64,000 nt of DNA from Liolophura sinensis. Lineage: Eukaryota > Mollusca > Polyplacophora > Chitonida > Chitonidae. Where the stretch lies: assembly GCF_032854445.1 (NCBI RefSeq), contig NC_088302.1, forward strand, positions 8,615,338-8,679,337, given 5' to 3'. Both the position numbers and the translations under genes were made by a program. The notes under the pieces are model-generated. The model was given only the letters and a program-made list of their open reading frames with translations. It was not told where the DNA came from and made no database searches. Positions 12,141 to 25,217 of this stretch are shown in pieces (the first letter of the stretch is position 1; the number at the start of each line of letters is the position of its first letter).

Positions 12141-15100
12141 TGCCATTATATAACATATGAAAAAGTGTACTAGGTTGGATGTAAACACGCAAGCATATAT
12201 ACAGATTCATTGACTGGCTAAATGATGGGTTAACCGACTGTGCAGATGGATTTACTTCTTCCAACATTAACTGATTGATTAACGCGTGACTGATTTAGTC
12301 AGATACTTATCGAATCATTCTTTTTGTTGATTTGCACGGTGCAGCATTTATCTAGATTGAAGACTGAATTTGGAATTTTGGCTAATGATTTTATGCAGGC
12401 CAAAGAAGTTCAACAAGCTGAACAATCACTGGATCCATCAATCATGTTTGACAGTGACCAGACAAAGCTGTTGACGCACAACGGCGGGATACGAGCATAC
12501 GGAAGTGATTTGTCATGCGTCTACATATAACAATGAAACGACCCGAGCATAAACTGGGCCGTTCAACTGGGTCTGGCGTCCCACATATGGAAAGTCTGGT
12601 GAACTCCTATAACTAGCCTTTTTCCCGCTAAAAAAAATGCCTTTCGGTGGTCTCTTTGACAAAAAAAAGTGTGCTATACATGTTGGAAGCAAACTATACA
12701 ATGACCGAGAAATGACACTGAACTGAGCAAGAATGGGTGGATCACTGCTGGACCTTTGATACCGCAGTTTATTAGCGAAACTCTCTATGCTACCCATACA
12801 TACAGCTAAAGCGCCTGAAACCATCATATACACAAGATGTGTGTCAAATTCCGCTGAGATATGAGAACCATAAAACTAGATTGAATCCATTTACCACACA
12901 AACGTCTGACAGATCTGATCCAGTATATTTTAAGACGAGAAGTCCCCTTTGTCCGTCCGTTTCGTATTACCCCTAATCAGCTATTGGAGTTTATTTACGC
13001 AATCCTGCAGATCTCATGTACTGAAATATTAACGTGACATCAGACATCAGTATACGTATAATACGCCATTCATACTCCCTACAGCCTATGCATCGTTCAT
13101 GTAGTACGCTTTACATCTCTGCGGCCACTAGCATCTTTTGTACAGAAATTTTGAACAACGCCGAGATCACGGGCGTTACAGTGATGACGTAGTAAGTCAG
13201 AAAACACAAAAAATCTGCCTTAACCTTTCAACAATGTACACATGCATTCTCTTTGTCTAAAGTAGTCACAATATGGTTTTAACCAACACCTTAATCAATT
13301 TTCGTAGATGAATGCTCATCAAATAGTTCCGCTCAAAGACACCAGTGGTGAGGCCACGCCTAAACAAGCGTACGTACGTCGCACAGGTTCCAAAGGTCAA
13401 GCTTGTCTAGTGGTGACAGAGTTGTAAAGCAAGCGCAGAGAGAGGCACATGCATTGAAAGGAGTATGTATAGTATTGTCAAAATCAAATAGCAAATGAAG
13501 AGTTACAGTTTCCACGAAGATCAATGCAGAAATATTTATTTTTCTCTGGAAGTTCAGTCAGAGGAAGAAATCATTAAAGGACTGTGTCAGTTGAAATCAG
13601 AGGGAGAAATCATTAAAGCGCTGAATCATTAAAGGGCTGCAAGAATTATTACTATCAGGTTCTTGTAGAAGAGCTTAATATCATTACAATCACCGCCGCA
13701 ACATCAACGTACTCTGGAATGACCAATACGCTGGGGGAAATACGCTATTTAAAAACATCAGCCCTTTCTCAAACGGAGGCGTGTATCTGTACCTTCCCGT
13801 CAAACCGATATACCACAACTTGACTGGTTTCCAAAAGTGCATGAATCTCCATACAAAGCTCGCTTTATTGGGGGATCGAGAAGCTGTACCGCCAAAGTTG
13901 TATCTACTCTCTTAACGAAGGCACTACAAGAAGTGCAGTCATTTTGGAGAAAGTACTGTTGTGCAATTAAAAATTCAGGCGTCCACTCTATGTGGATCCT
14001 TAAAAACTCACACGTCTCACTGAAGAACTCGACGCTCAAATACACATACAGTACAAGGACATCTCTACTTGGGATTTCTCCACCCTCTACCCCATAATTT
14101 CGCACGCAGATTTAACTGATAGAATTTCATCACTAACTGTATCGGTGTTTATTGAAACTGGTCACCGCTACCAAAATTGGCGTTGCGATTACTGATCCGG
14201 AACGTCCTTATTGGTTGACGGCTGGTATACGAATGTCTGTTTCGTCGCAAACATTCAAAATGGATTAGCTCCCCCAAATGATCCCTTCCTTTGTCAGTGC
14301 TGCCATATGCACATCGCAAAATGCAAGGCGTTACGGCATATATCAATATTAGTTCCTTTTTTGGGCTTTTGAAATTGCCGCACCAAATCCAAGTTTAATG
14401 CATTACCATATCTACTTTTTGCCGACTAAATTCTGTAGAACATACTTAAACGCGTAGATTTTTCAAAGTTTTGACCCCTGCAGCTGGTTCCACAATATGA
14501 ACCTTATTTAATTTTGTAAATTTCTTTCTTCATTTATTTATTTGATTAATGTTTTACCCCAAACTCAGGAAGAAAAATGGGAAGCAACCAGACACAGGAA
14601 AAGGGAAACTCCCACCATAATCCTTTAAGGTTGTTCGCATTTTAGGTCTTTAAAACCCGTGGACATGCGGATATGTCCAAATTAAGAGATGTGAAGCGAA
14701 TATTGTCCACATGACGCGTGAAGCTAAACGCGTGTTTCGTTCTAAAACATTCTAACCGCGAATATGTAAACAATGAATGTTGAGTAGCGTCGTCTCCCAA
14801 TCTTTCAATTACATAATACATCTCCAAACCAATACCACGCTTCATTTACTGGCCATAAAGCATAAGACTGATTTACGTTTCACCATTTGCCAGTACATAT
14901 TCCCGATTCACTTTACAACCCATAATAAACTGCACTGATCAATGTATTATCATTTACTATCACATAGACCAGATTTGCTTTATTACACCTATCATATTGC
15001 ACTGATCTATGGTGCTCGATTAATCATCATTTAAGTGACATTTGTTACTCCTAGTACAGAGTGGTGACCGAAGTTTCATCGATCAATATAATATCAGATT

Positions 15101-16949
15101 TTCTTGTTTCTGTCTTGCAAACCGTCTGTGAGTAATAGTTTTTTGATTTGTTTGAATTTGAAAATTGATACTTCCTTAATAAAGACGAAAACTCTATCAT
15201 ATGAACACATGAGTGTGCCATCGCGCTGAACAAAAACGTGAAATCATGTTGTAAGCACCATGATTGAAATCTGATATGTCACCACAGAGTGAATGCTTTT
15301 GAGATGCACATCAAGTAACGGTAGGTAAGACACGTCCCTCGTTGCGGTAATGGACGCGTCAGGCCGCGGGCAGGTTTGTCAGCTCTGAAAGCCAATAACC
15401 GCCATAGTCACTCCGCGTCTACCAGACGGTTGGATCATAATCCTGACCATTATCCTGTTTTATGTAGCTCGTTTCTCAATATTTCGCCCTTGAAAGCTTA
15501 CAAGGAAGTATCTGAAGCGAACGGTTCACAGCAAGACAGTCACACAAGGGAGTAGAATGGTCTATACCACCATCCTATAAAGCGTGCTTTACAGATAGCT
15601 TATTAAAGTGTTAACGCTGAGCCAGAGTTTCGCATCTCTATTCCCCCATTTGTCAACCAAAATACATTTCCAGAGATCCTAAAAACTTTCTTCTTGTTTT
15701 AGTCGCTATAAAGCATACGTGTTTTTACTGAATTCCGGTGGGCCAGATGACCTCCGAGAAAAGCTGATTGTGTCCAAGATCCCATTCGGATCGGTTGGCT
15801 GTTATGAACTGACTGATTCGAGTTTCACTGGATGCCTGCGGCAAGCTCTGTGGCGCGACAGGCCACTAGAGGTTCACGCGTTAGTATTGCACCACGCCTC
15901 CACACATACAGGCTATATCCATTACCTGTATCCGAACCAGCAAAACCTCATCGATCATTATAACCCACTGAGATGGCAACAGTGCATCCAATATCATTAA
16001 GGACAAAACATAACCTAAGCCATAGCACATCTAGTACTTCAGAGCAACGTACGTACATCAATTTGTTTATCCAGATACCCAGTACCTAGATTCGAATGAG
16101 TTTATAGGGTTTAAAGTGTCTACCATGAAAAACATATCATAAATCTCAACAATATGGTCAACAAAACGATACAAGATTAGCGATCTGGAGGTTTGCTGTG
16201 CTGTAAATCATTTATTATATATGTATCACAAGTTTGACAGTGTAGTTTGGAAAGTTGCAGATAGCTCAACAACACCAGGCACGATGTTCTTGACTTTTGG
16301 CCCGTGTACAACTCCAGGAGACGGATTACAGTAGCCTTTATTCCTAATCCTGGCGCCCTTACTACGTTGTCAGACGATGGACATATTGGCAATAAATGGC
16401 ACAATAATTTAGAAGAAGCAGGCGAACGGTACTCGGCTGAGTGTGAGGATAGCACAAGTCGGGACAATTAATCGTTGAGTACAGACCAAGACTTCAGACG
16501 ACCATTTGACGGCGTCCCGCCGTTTTGGCAATTGACGAATGATCCCCTAATTGGACTCAGTGACAGTCTCCACATAATTCAAAGTCGATTAAGAATTTAT
16601 GGCGCGCGGATTCTCGGTGAAATACATGTCACTTTGTCCAAAGCACATGTAATTAAAGGCCGAAGTTTCATCGTTATGCACCCGAGGGCCGGGGAAATTC
16701 CCTTCGGCCAATGCCACCCGTATTTCAACCACCCCTACTCTTGTCCCAACCACGCCTCGTGTTGTTTAATAACGTGCCCAATAGATAAGGAGAAAGTGGG
16801 ATCACCAATGAATGGCTGTTACATCCAACAAAGGCCGCTAACTGACATTTGAAAGGCAGTAGATGGAATTTCGAATTATGTATGTCGTGTCAGTGAAGCA
16901 GAGTCAAAATACTGGAGACATACTGATGATTCCTCTTACACTCAACTTT
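12141..16949. other. Intergenic DNA with minor repeats
   Basis: No supported gene. A short array of agaaatcattaaag-type units lies at about 13552-13640. The segment 14531-14620 (atttatttgattaatgttttacccc...) looks like a decayed reverse-oriented SINE-A tail. The open frame near 16475-16852 (125 codons, starting at TTG) has no recognisable domain. Confidence 0.4.
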
Positions 16950-19374
16950 ACACACATACAGCACTACGGCAAAGTGAGTCCACTCTTTTACACATATAGC
17001 ACTACGGCAAAGTGAGTACACTCTTTTACACATATAGCACTACGGCAAAGCGAGTACACTCTACAACACATATAGCACTACGACAAAGTGAGTCCACTCT
17101 ATAACACATATAGCACTACGAAAAAGCGAGTCCACTCTTTCACACATATAGCACTACGGCAAAGTGAGTCCACTCTTTTACACATATAGCACTACGGCAA
17201 AGTGAGTCCACTCTTTTACACATATAGCACTACGGCAAAGCGAGTACACTCTTTTACACATATAGCACTACGGCAAAGCGAGTACACTCTACAACACATA
17301 TAGCACTACGACAAAGTGAGTCCATTCTATAACACATATAGCACTACGAAAAAGTGAGTCCACTCTTTCACACATATAGCTCTACGGCAAAGCGAATCTA
17401 CTCTTTTACACATATAGCACTACGGCAAAATGAGTCTACTCTTTTACACATATAGCACTACGGCAAAGCGAGTACACTCTACAACACATATAGCACTACG
17501 ACAAAGTGAGTCCACCCTATAACACATATAGCACTACGAAAAAGCGAGTCCACTCTTTCACACATATAGCACTACGGCAAAGCGAGTATACTCTTTTACA
17601 CATATAGCACTACGGTAAAGTGAGTCTACTCTTTTACACATATAGCACTACGGCAAAGTGAGTCTACTCTTTTACACATATAGCACTACGGCAAAGTGAG
17701 TCCACTCTTTTACACATATAGCACTACGGCAAAGCGAGTACGCTCTACAACACATATAGCACTACGACAAAGTGAGTCCACTCTTTTACACATATAGCAC
17801 TACGAAAAAGCGAGTCCACTCTTTCACACATATAGCACTACGGCAAAGCGAGTATACTCTTTTACACATATAGCACTACGGCAAAGTGAGTCTACTCTTT
17901 TACACATATAGCACTACGGCAAAGTGAGTCCACTCTTTTACACATATAGCACTACGGCAAAGTGAGTCTACTCTTTTACACATATAGCACTACGGCAAAG
18001 TGAGTACACTCTTTTACACATATAGCACTACGGCAAAGCGAGTCCACCCTTTACACATATAGCACTACGAAAAAGTGAGTCCACTCTTTTACACATATAT
18101 CACTACGGCAAAGTGAGTCCACTCTATTACACATATAGCACTACGGCAAAGCGAGTCCACTCTTTACACATATAGCACTACGGCAAAGCCAGTCCACTCT
18201 TTTACACATATAGCACTACGGCAAAGCGAGTCCACTCTTCTACACATATAGTACTACGTCAAAGTGAGTCCACTCTTTTACAGATATAGCACTACGGCAA
18301 AGTGAGTCTACTCTTTCACACATATAGCACTACGGAAAAGTTAGTCCACTCTTTTACACATATAGCACTACAGCAAAGTGAGTCCACTCTTTTACACGTA
18401 CATCACTACGGCTAAGCGAGTCCACTCTATTACACATATAGCACTACGGCAAAGCGAGTCCACTCTTTTACACATATAGCACTACGACAAAGCGAGTCCA
18501 CTCTTCTACACATATAGTACTACGTCAAAGTGAGTCCACTCTTTTACAGATATAGCACTACGGCAAAGTGAGTCTACTCTTTCACACATATAGCACTACG
18601 GAAAAGTTAGTCCACTCTTTTACACATATAGCACTACAGCAAAGTGAGTCCACTCTTTTACACGTACATCACTACGGCTAAGCGAGTCCACTCTATTACA
18701 CATATAGCACTACGGCAAAGCGAGTCCACTCTTTTACACATATAGCACTACGACAAAGCCAGCCTACTCTTTTACACATATAGCACTACGACAAAGCCAG
18801 CCCACTCTTTTACACATATAGTACTACGTCAAAGTGAGTCCACTCTTTTACACATATAGCACTACGGCAAAGTGAGTGTCCTCTTTTACACATATATCAC
18901 TACAGCAAAGTGAGTCCACTCTTTTACGCATATAGCACTACGTCAAATTGAGTCCACTCTTTTACACATATAGCACTACGGCAAAGTGAGTCTACTCTTT
19001 TACACATATAGCACTACAGCAAAGTGAGTCCACTCTTTTACACAAATAGCGCTACGTCAAAGTGAGTCCATTCTTTTACACATATAGCACTACATCAAAG
19101 TGAGTCCACTCTTTTACACATATAGCACCACGGCAAAGTGAGTCCACTCTTTTACACATAGCACTACGGCAAAGTGAGTCCACTCTTTTACACATATAGC
19201 ATTGCGGCAAAGTGAGTCCTCTCTTTTACACATATAGCACTACGGCAAAGCGAGTCCACTCTTTTACACATATAGCATTGCGGCAAAGTGAGTCCTCTCT
19301 TTTACACATATAGCACTACGGCAAAGCGAGTCCACTCTTTTACATATATAGCTTTTCGGCAAAGTGAGTCCACC
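16950..19374. repeat. 38-bp satellite array, about 64 units
   Basis: Units of the form cacatatagcactacggcaaagtgagtccactctttta repeat every 38 bp; the starts at 16991 and 17029, for example, are exactly 38 apart. The array covers about 2.4 kb. Variants (ctctacaac, actctataac, tactacgtc, tcacacat) recur in a fixed order, so there is higher-order organisation. A block beginning tacacatatagtactacgtc at 18241 recurs at 18507, exactly 266 bp or seven units later. The unit length is not a multiple of three and units contain stop codons, so the array is non-coding. Confidence 0.97.
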
Positions 19375-19762
19375 AATGTTGTCATCTGAAAGATCGACCG
19401 ATAGTCTTGTTAAAGGACTGTAAATACTATGCACTTTATAGTACTATACGAAGTGTTGTATTGAAAATAAATGCTAAAGAAAAAACAAAAGCAGCCGTTG
19501 TACATGTATTGTACATAACGCTTTGCTATATATATATGACTGTTTATGAGTCCCTAACTATACTGGCTAAATGCATTGCTACTTAATATAAACCCATATA
19601 GATATACAAACCAATGTATGGATGTTATTTGGGCTCATGCAGGCAATTTAAGCACACAACAAAGGTTGTACTGAAGTAGGGTGCATCACTTTTTCTTAAA
19701 TATAACTGAACAAACAACTCACTGGAGAAGTCAATAGCTTTGGAGTTGAAGAGACGATAATC

Positions 19763-19868
19763 CGAAGTTGCGATGCGAAGGGGTGAAGTTGAGATGTCCA
19801 GGAGCGAAGTTGCATCGCGACTTCGCCCCCTTCACATCGAAACTTCGCCTCTTCGCAACGCAACTTCG
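19763..19868. repeat. Palindromic gaag-rich element (hairpin)
   Basis: Left arm 19763-19814 and right arm 19817-19868 are near-reverse complements built from variants of gcgaagttgcg and gcgaagggg. The whole segment could fold into a hairpin of about 52 bp with almost no loop. It is much GC-richer than its surroundings. It resembles a foldback or MITE-type element; no target duplication was identified. Confidence 0.75.
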
Positions 19869-20097
19869 CCCCTTCGCTTCATTGCCCTTTGTATTACTAG
19901 AGACATAAGGTGGCCCTTATTAGTCATCATACATACTAGTCATCATACATATGCAACGGATGGACATTTTAGGTGAAGGAAATGTTAAGATTCTATGTCG
20001 TTTCGTGGTCTTTTATATGACGCTCTCGATAGATCACTTGTCTTTCACTAATATGACATATGGAACATGGAAAAGTTCGACATGATGACATGTCAAA

Positions 20098-20190
20098 TGT
20101 CGGTTGTTTCCTCCAGCCATATCACACTGGCCGCCATCGTACAAATGAAAGATTTTTAGTACGGCGTTTACCAACAATTGATCAAATAAC
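20098..20190 (+). mobile_element. SINE-A 3' fragment (degenerate)
   Basis: The segment tttcctccagccatatcac, actggccgccatcgtacaaatg and tagtacggcgt, ending in gatcaaataa, follows the SINE-A tail order with many substitutions. Head and middle are absent. Confidence 0.6.
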
Positions 20191-21686
20191 TGAATGTGAG
20201 CATTACCTGTGTCCCGTTCAACGCGAACCGACCGACAGACTTGGCAACGGTGTCTATAGTACAGAACCGGTGCTACTGACGAAACAGACGAACGTTTCAT
20301 TGTCATTGCTGTGACAGATGTATGCCCATAAACATCACAGCTTAACAACACTCCGACTGAGAACTTTCCTGCGGACATAAGTGTGGGACAGGTTTCTTTT
20401 TTCTTTTCACCACAATGCGATATATGAGTCAGTTGATTGTGTCTGAGATTTTAAAATTGTAGCTGTAAGCGATTTATGGGCAAAATTTGTTATACGACAG
20501 CCAACATCCTACAAATGTTTAAATAAACACCAAAAACCTCTCCCATATATAAATCATATTGTAACCTATAGGTGGTTTCTCCAAAGCCGTATCCTTGGCC
20601 ATCTCCATTCATCACGATTTTAGCTGCGAAAATCAGCTCTCTCGGTCAGTCGGTTAACTTGTCTATTGGCAAGTCGTCGGACAACTTTTTGACACCCAAT
20701 CGTTTAACATGGGTATTTCACTTAATAAGGGAACACAGTAAAAGACGACATCGATATCTTGGTAATATCGCAGATATTAACCAAGCGTTAACTTGTTCAT
20801 CTTCACACCGTAACCCTCAACTTGTTCTAGCATGTTTATGCTTATTAAAGTACGTCGGCTGTTATCTTATTCAGGTGAGGCTAATGTATCTATTTATCGT
20901 CATTATTTATAATAAAAATCGTTACCAAGCATTAGAATGCAGCAAATAGGTCATTGTGCCAGGCATAACCGGAATCGACAGGGTTTCAGGTCAGCTAACA
21001 TTGTACATTGTACACATTGTACGTCCTTCATTGAGTTTCAGCAAACTCTGTGGTTCACCCATAACCGATGGTTCGTTTAAACAATTTTAAACCATTTTAG
21101 CATGGCTTTTTTATGTACTGTTCGCTTTATTACAGTAGTTAAATAGAAAAAAATAATTTTATGCATAATTTACATCGGATGATGCAATATGGTAAAGTGT
21201 ACATAAGTCGATAATAACACAGCTTACCAAAGGCTAAAATAGTTCAACAATGCAATAAGAATAGAGAATCGTTAATTCAAATCAATGTGGTGTAAACTTA
21301 GACAAGTGCAAATATATGCGATTTGAAATGATCCAAAGTTTGATGTCTTTATCGGTGTTCTTAACAAAACAACTGCATGTATTCCTTTCAGAAATCAATG
21401 AAAGAGAATTATTACTCAGATGTTCAAGACGTCTTGGGGTGACCCTATGCTGATGGTGCGGCTTGGCTATAATACCGGCTTACTAGTACGGTGTCGCTTA
21501 TTCCTAAGCCTAGGGTTTTCTGTCACCGCCTGATCGACAAGTAGTTAAAAATGCAACAGGCCGTTCAATTGGTTCATGGAAATTTTATGATTCTGCTAAT
21601 ATTAGATGGCATGAGTTACTGTGTTTGAAACTTACACGTGATTTGCTCGCGAACCCCTCTCGTTAATTCTCATCTTTGGATAATAT
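20191..21686. other. Intergenic DNA
   Basis: No gene or classified repeat recognised. A 125-codon open frame at 20572-20949 has no recognisable domain and no splice context. Confidence 0.4.
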
Positions 21687-22395
21687 GTGAATGGCACTAC
21701 GAAATAAAATGCGATAACAACAGCATGTATCCATGAAGGGCAGTGCGCAATAAGATGCGATGATAACAATATGTATATATGAATGGCAGAGTGAAGCAAG
21801 GTGCGATGAAACAGCAAATAGCCATGATTTATTTATTTATTTGATTGGTGTTTCACGCCGTACTGAAGAATATTTCACTTATACGACGGCGGCCAGCATT
21901 ATGGTCGGTGGAAACCGGGCAGAGCCCTGGGGAAACCCACGACCATCCGCAGGTTGCTGCAAGACCTTCCCACGTTCGGCCGGAGAGGAAACCAGCATGA
22001 GCTGGACTTGAACTCACAGCGACCGCATTGGTGAGAGACTCCTGGGTCATTACGCTAACCAACTGAGCCACGGAGGCCCCTCAAATACCCATGAATGGCA
22101 GTGCGAAATAAGATACGATGAAAGGAACATGTATATATAAATGGCAGAACGAAATAAGATGCCATGACACGACACGTACCCATGAATGGCAGTGCAAAAT
22201 AGGATGCGATGACACAACATGTACCCATGAATGGCAGTGCGAAATAATATGGGATGACAACAATATTTATATATGAATGGCAGTGCGAAATAAGATGCGA
22301 TAACAAAACACGTGCCCATGAATGGCAGTGCGAAAAAAGATGCGATGACAACAACATGAATATATTAATGGCAGCAAGAAATAAGATGCGACGAC
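21687..22395. repeat. Minisatellite, about 45-50 bp, interrupted by a SINE
   Basis: Units of the type atgaatggcagtgcgaaataagatgcgatgacaacaa occur at 21687-21827 and again at 22083-22395. The intervening 254 bp is a SINE-A insertion. The array predates the SINE because the SINE's target duplication is made of array sequence. Confidence 0.85.
21828..22081 (-). mobile_element. SINE-A, near full length, inserted into the minisatellite
   Basis: In reverse orientation it runs from (attt)n and gattggtgtttcacgccgtac through the central region to ccaactgagccacggaggcc, the reverse complement of the tRNA-like head. It is flanked by caaatagccatga (21815-21827) and caaatacccatga (22082-22094), a 13-bp target-site duplication with one mismatch. 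Confidence 0.92.
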
Positions 22396-22449
22396 GACGA
22401 GTGTGTATAATAATTTTTGGAAGGGTGCACCTTGTTTTATATGTTGATA

Positions 22450-22638
22450 CAATGACCCAGGAGTCTCTGGCCAATGCGGTCGCTCGAGCTGGCTTCTTCT
22501 TCGGTCATACGTTGGAAAATCTGCCAGCAACCTACGAATGTTCGTGGATTTCCCCCGGGCACTGCCTAGTTTCCAACATATACTGCTGACCCCCGTCGTA
22601 TAAGTAAAATACAAATCAAATATAAATAAATAAATATC
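22450..22638 (+). mobile_element. SINE-A, diverged copy
   Basis: It follows the family order: caatgacccaggagtctctg, ccaatgcggtcgct, cagcaacctacgaatg, gatttcccccgggc, and a tail with cccgtcgtataagtaaaa and aaataaataaat. The head before acccagg is missing or decayed. Confidence 0.8.
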
Positions 22639-23064
22639 TTATATATAAAAATAGTTTTACACTTTTATTAAACTTAGCGAGGAATATTGCGATAGGATTT
22701 GAATCTTGGCAGATATTCGGCACACTGCCGATGATGAACCTATGATTTGTTTCACTTATACGATAGAGGTCATTTAATTCATGGGTGGATGAAACAGGAA
22801 TAATGGGGGAATAAACCGCCGACATTTGGCTAGTTATTGATGAACTATTCCACATGGCTTACACGGCATACTGGTGGACGTCAAGTAATCTTCAACAAAC
22901 GTAAGACAACATAAACAGTCCTATGAGTGCTTGTTGTCACCAAGGTCACCCTTGTGAAAAATGACAGCAGCGGAATCTACAAATTCGCTGTCCAGGCCCG
23001 GGGTTGAGCCTTGTATCACCTGGACTTCGTGGTTAAGAATGCACGCCATAATCACTGAGCTAAC

Positions 23065-23193
23065 CTGCGGATGGTCGTGGGATTCACCCGGACTCTGCTC
23101 GGTTTCCTCCCACCATAATACTGGTCGCCGGCGTATAACTGAAATATTCTTGACTACGGCATAAAACAAACATTCAATAGATAAATAAATATA
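23065..23193 (+). mobile_element. SINE-A 3' half
   Basis: Starts in the central region (cctgcggatggtcgtggg) and continues through cctcccaccataatactgg, cgtataactgaaatattcttgac and a (ataa)n tail. 5'-truncated. Confidence 0.85.
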
Positions 23194-23329
23194 TAATCAC
23201 TACATGCCGCTCTTTGAGGAGAACTGTTCGAAGGGAAAGTTGCAACTGCAATTTTGATGCAAAAAAATCATGTTTGAATCCTACACAAAACATGGTCATT
23301 AGTAAAGCTTTCGCGGGAAAAACCAATGC

Positions 23330-23770
23330 CACACACATGGAAAAAACGAGAAATGTCCTAACAAATGTTTGTGGAAATCTAGGCAAAATCCTACCAATTA
23401 TCTCAAGAAAACCAGGCATTGCCCTACAAAATATCCCAGAAAGGTGGGATGTAATACTAAGAATATATCGGGAATAAACCAGGCAAAGGCGTCATGGGTC
23501 TCTAATTCAATATCCTTATGGATATCTGAAGGTACCCAAGCAATAGCCCGGCCATTCTGTGAGGTACACCAGGCAATGTCATCGTAAATATCTGTGGGAA
23601 ACCAGTCAATGTTAAAGCAAATATCTGAGGGAAGCCACTCAATACCATCTTAGGGGAACCAGACCATGTCATATCTGCAAGTATCTGAAACTAGACAAAG
23701 CAAACATCTGAGGGAATCCAGGCAATGCCATAGCAAATATCTGAAACCAGGCATATATAGTCGATTGCTG
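23330..23770. repeat. Degenerate minisatellite, roughly 40-47 bp period
   Basis: Repeated phrases such as aaaccaggcaatgccatagcaaatatctgaggg appear with variants across the segment (aggcaatgtcatcgtaaatatctgtggg, cagtcaatgttaaagcaaatatctgaggg and others). Confidence 0.75.
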
Positions 23771-25048
23771 ACGGAAATCAAGCAGCACACCCTATAACCA
23801 AAAGCGCGCGAAATACCCAGGAAAGAGTTGTAACATCTTGTGCGTGCTTTACATCATTCTAAATCTCTCTCACACACACACGGAGATCATAAAACACACA
23901 TATTTCTCCCTCTCCATATACATACATGTATATACATGTTTATATGACAGCACAACCTGCATGCAAGACTACCACACATTCAGAAATGAACGTTTTTGTA
24001 TGTATCATTCAGGCGGTTGAAAACAAGCATCTGTTTCGCGCATGTGTTTGTCGTTATCCCACAGAAAGCCTGTAGCAAAGCTGTGTTACGGGTCCCTTTG
24101 TTTTGACTGTCCGATGTTAAGCAGTCCAGTAGTATACAAATGTCGCTTATTTGTCACACACAAAACAGGTTCCCTGTGGCTTATGACTAACACAGGGCGC
24201 AGTTAAAAGTTTAAAAAGTAGCCAGATTACATCTTTCCTATACCTGATGGACGTGTATATCAAGAATAAAGACGCCTTGAAATCGACAGGGGTCTACATA
24301 GCCCACGCATGTTGACAGCCTCTATACGTGAACAGGTACATAATCTGCCATGTTTTTGATCATTACATGTATTACCAGCCATGTTAAGTTCATCTGTTAA
24401 AATTTGTATTTGAATCAAAATCGCAGTCCATACCCTTTATAACACAAGGTAACAACACGGTGCAGTAAGAATAACTATAAATGAGTGACCGATTGTATGA
24501 GTGTAAGCGCCTGTGGGTGTTGGGATACCTGACTAACACATATGATTTTGTAGTATTGGGAGCGTTATCTGAAATGAATCGTGTGCGACCTCAGGAACTT
24601 GAAAACTTCCGATCACCTTATGAGTGTTTTTCTACCTGTACATCACAACATCCTGCGTGTGATTTTGAACGCGACAGAATAACAATCACACAAACAACCG
24701 TGTGGTTCGTATGTTAGCTTGCTATTGAATGTATATATCTATATATGTAACCCCGTAACGGAGAGGGGATATAACTGATTTACGTGTGGGCCTATCAAAC
24801 AACAAATCAAAACATAAATGTCAGACATATCTCATCAACTAAAGCTCGATCGAAATAGTACAGTGTTTTAAAAGGTAAAATGATACAGAGAGAAAAATTA
24901 ACTTACTTTAAGTTAAGAAAGAGTGACTGGTCATTTTAATGATAATGCATCTTAAAATGACATGTCAGAATAACACAAACATATATATATATTGCATGTG
25001 TGTCGTCAGTTAGACAGCAACATTATAGTGTTGGGAATATACGCTTAC
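23771..25048. other. Unassigned DNA downstream of the minus-strand exon
   Basis: If the gene started by the exon at 25049-25217 is real, this is the start of its first intron on the - strand. No second exon was identified. A short (ca)n run is at about 23873 and a (ta)n run at about 24983. Confidence 0.4.
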
Positions 25049-25217
25049 CTCTGGGTAGGGAATCAGTCCACCGCCTCTTAGGAGCCACACGACCCCTCTG
25101 TGAAGAGGGTGGCGCCGTGCCGTACCCCCCATGATATAGTAACCGGCTCGTGTCCCCCCAGTCCCGCTCCCCGAACGTACGCAGGGGGTATTCGTCTTCC
25201 TCAAACTTATAACTCAT
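25049..25217 (-). CDS. Putative first coding exon of an unidentified minus-strand gene
   Basis: The - strand reads from an ATG (25217-25215) through 56 codons (MSYKFEEDEYPLRTFGERDW at the N terminus, ending RRWTDSLPR) plus one base, then meets a strong donor AG|GTAAGC at 25050-25043, giving phase 1. The peptide starts acidic and then becomes Gly/Arg-rich, without a signal peptide or membrane segment. The segment is GC-richer than its flanks and lies next to an equally GC-rich upstream region. I do not recognise the family. A GTG 24 bases upstream is also open, but the ATG is the natural start. Downstream exons would lie below 25043 and were not found, so this rests on composition, open frame and splice signal only. 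Confidence 0.4.

Noticed and set aside
16475-16852. 125-codon open frame next to the satellite
   Set aside because: Starts at TTG, no domain and no conserved motif.
16950-19374. CRISPR-like array
   Set aside because: The units are contiguous with no unique spacers and the genome is eukaryotic, so this is a satellite.
22741-22810. Further reverse SINE-A copy (gtttcacttatacgatagagg...)
   Set aside because: Only a short part matches and the rest has diverged; not listed as a separate element.
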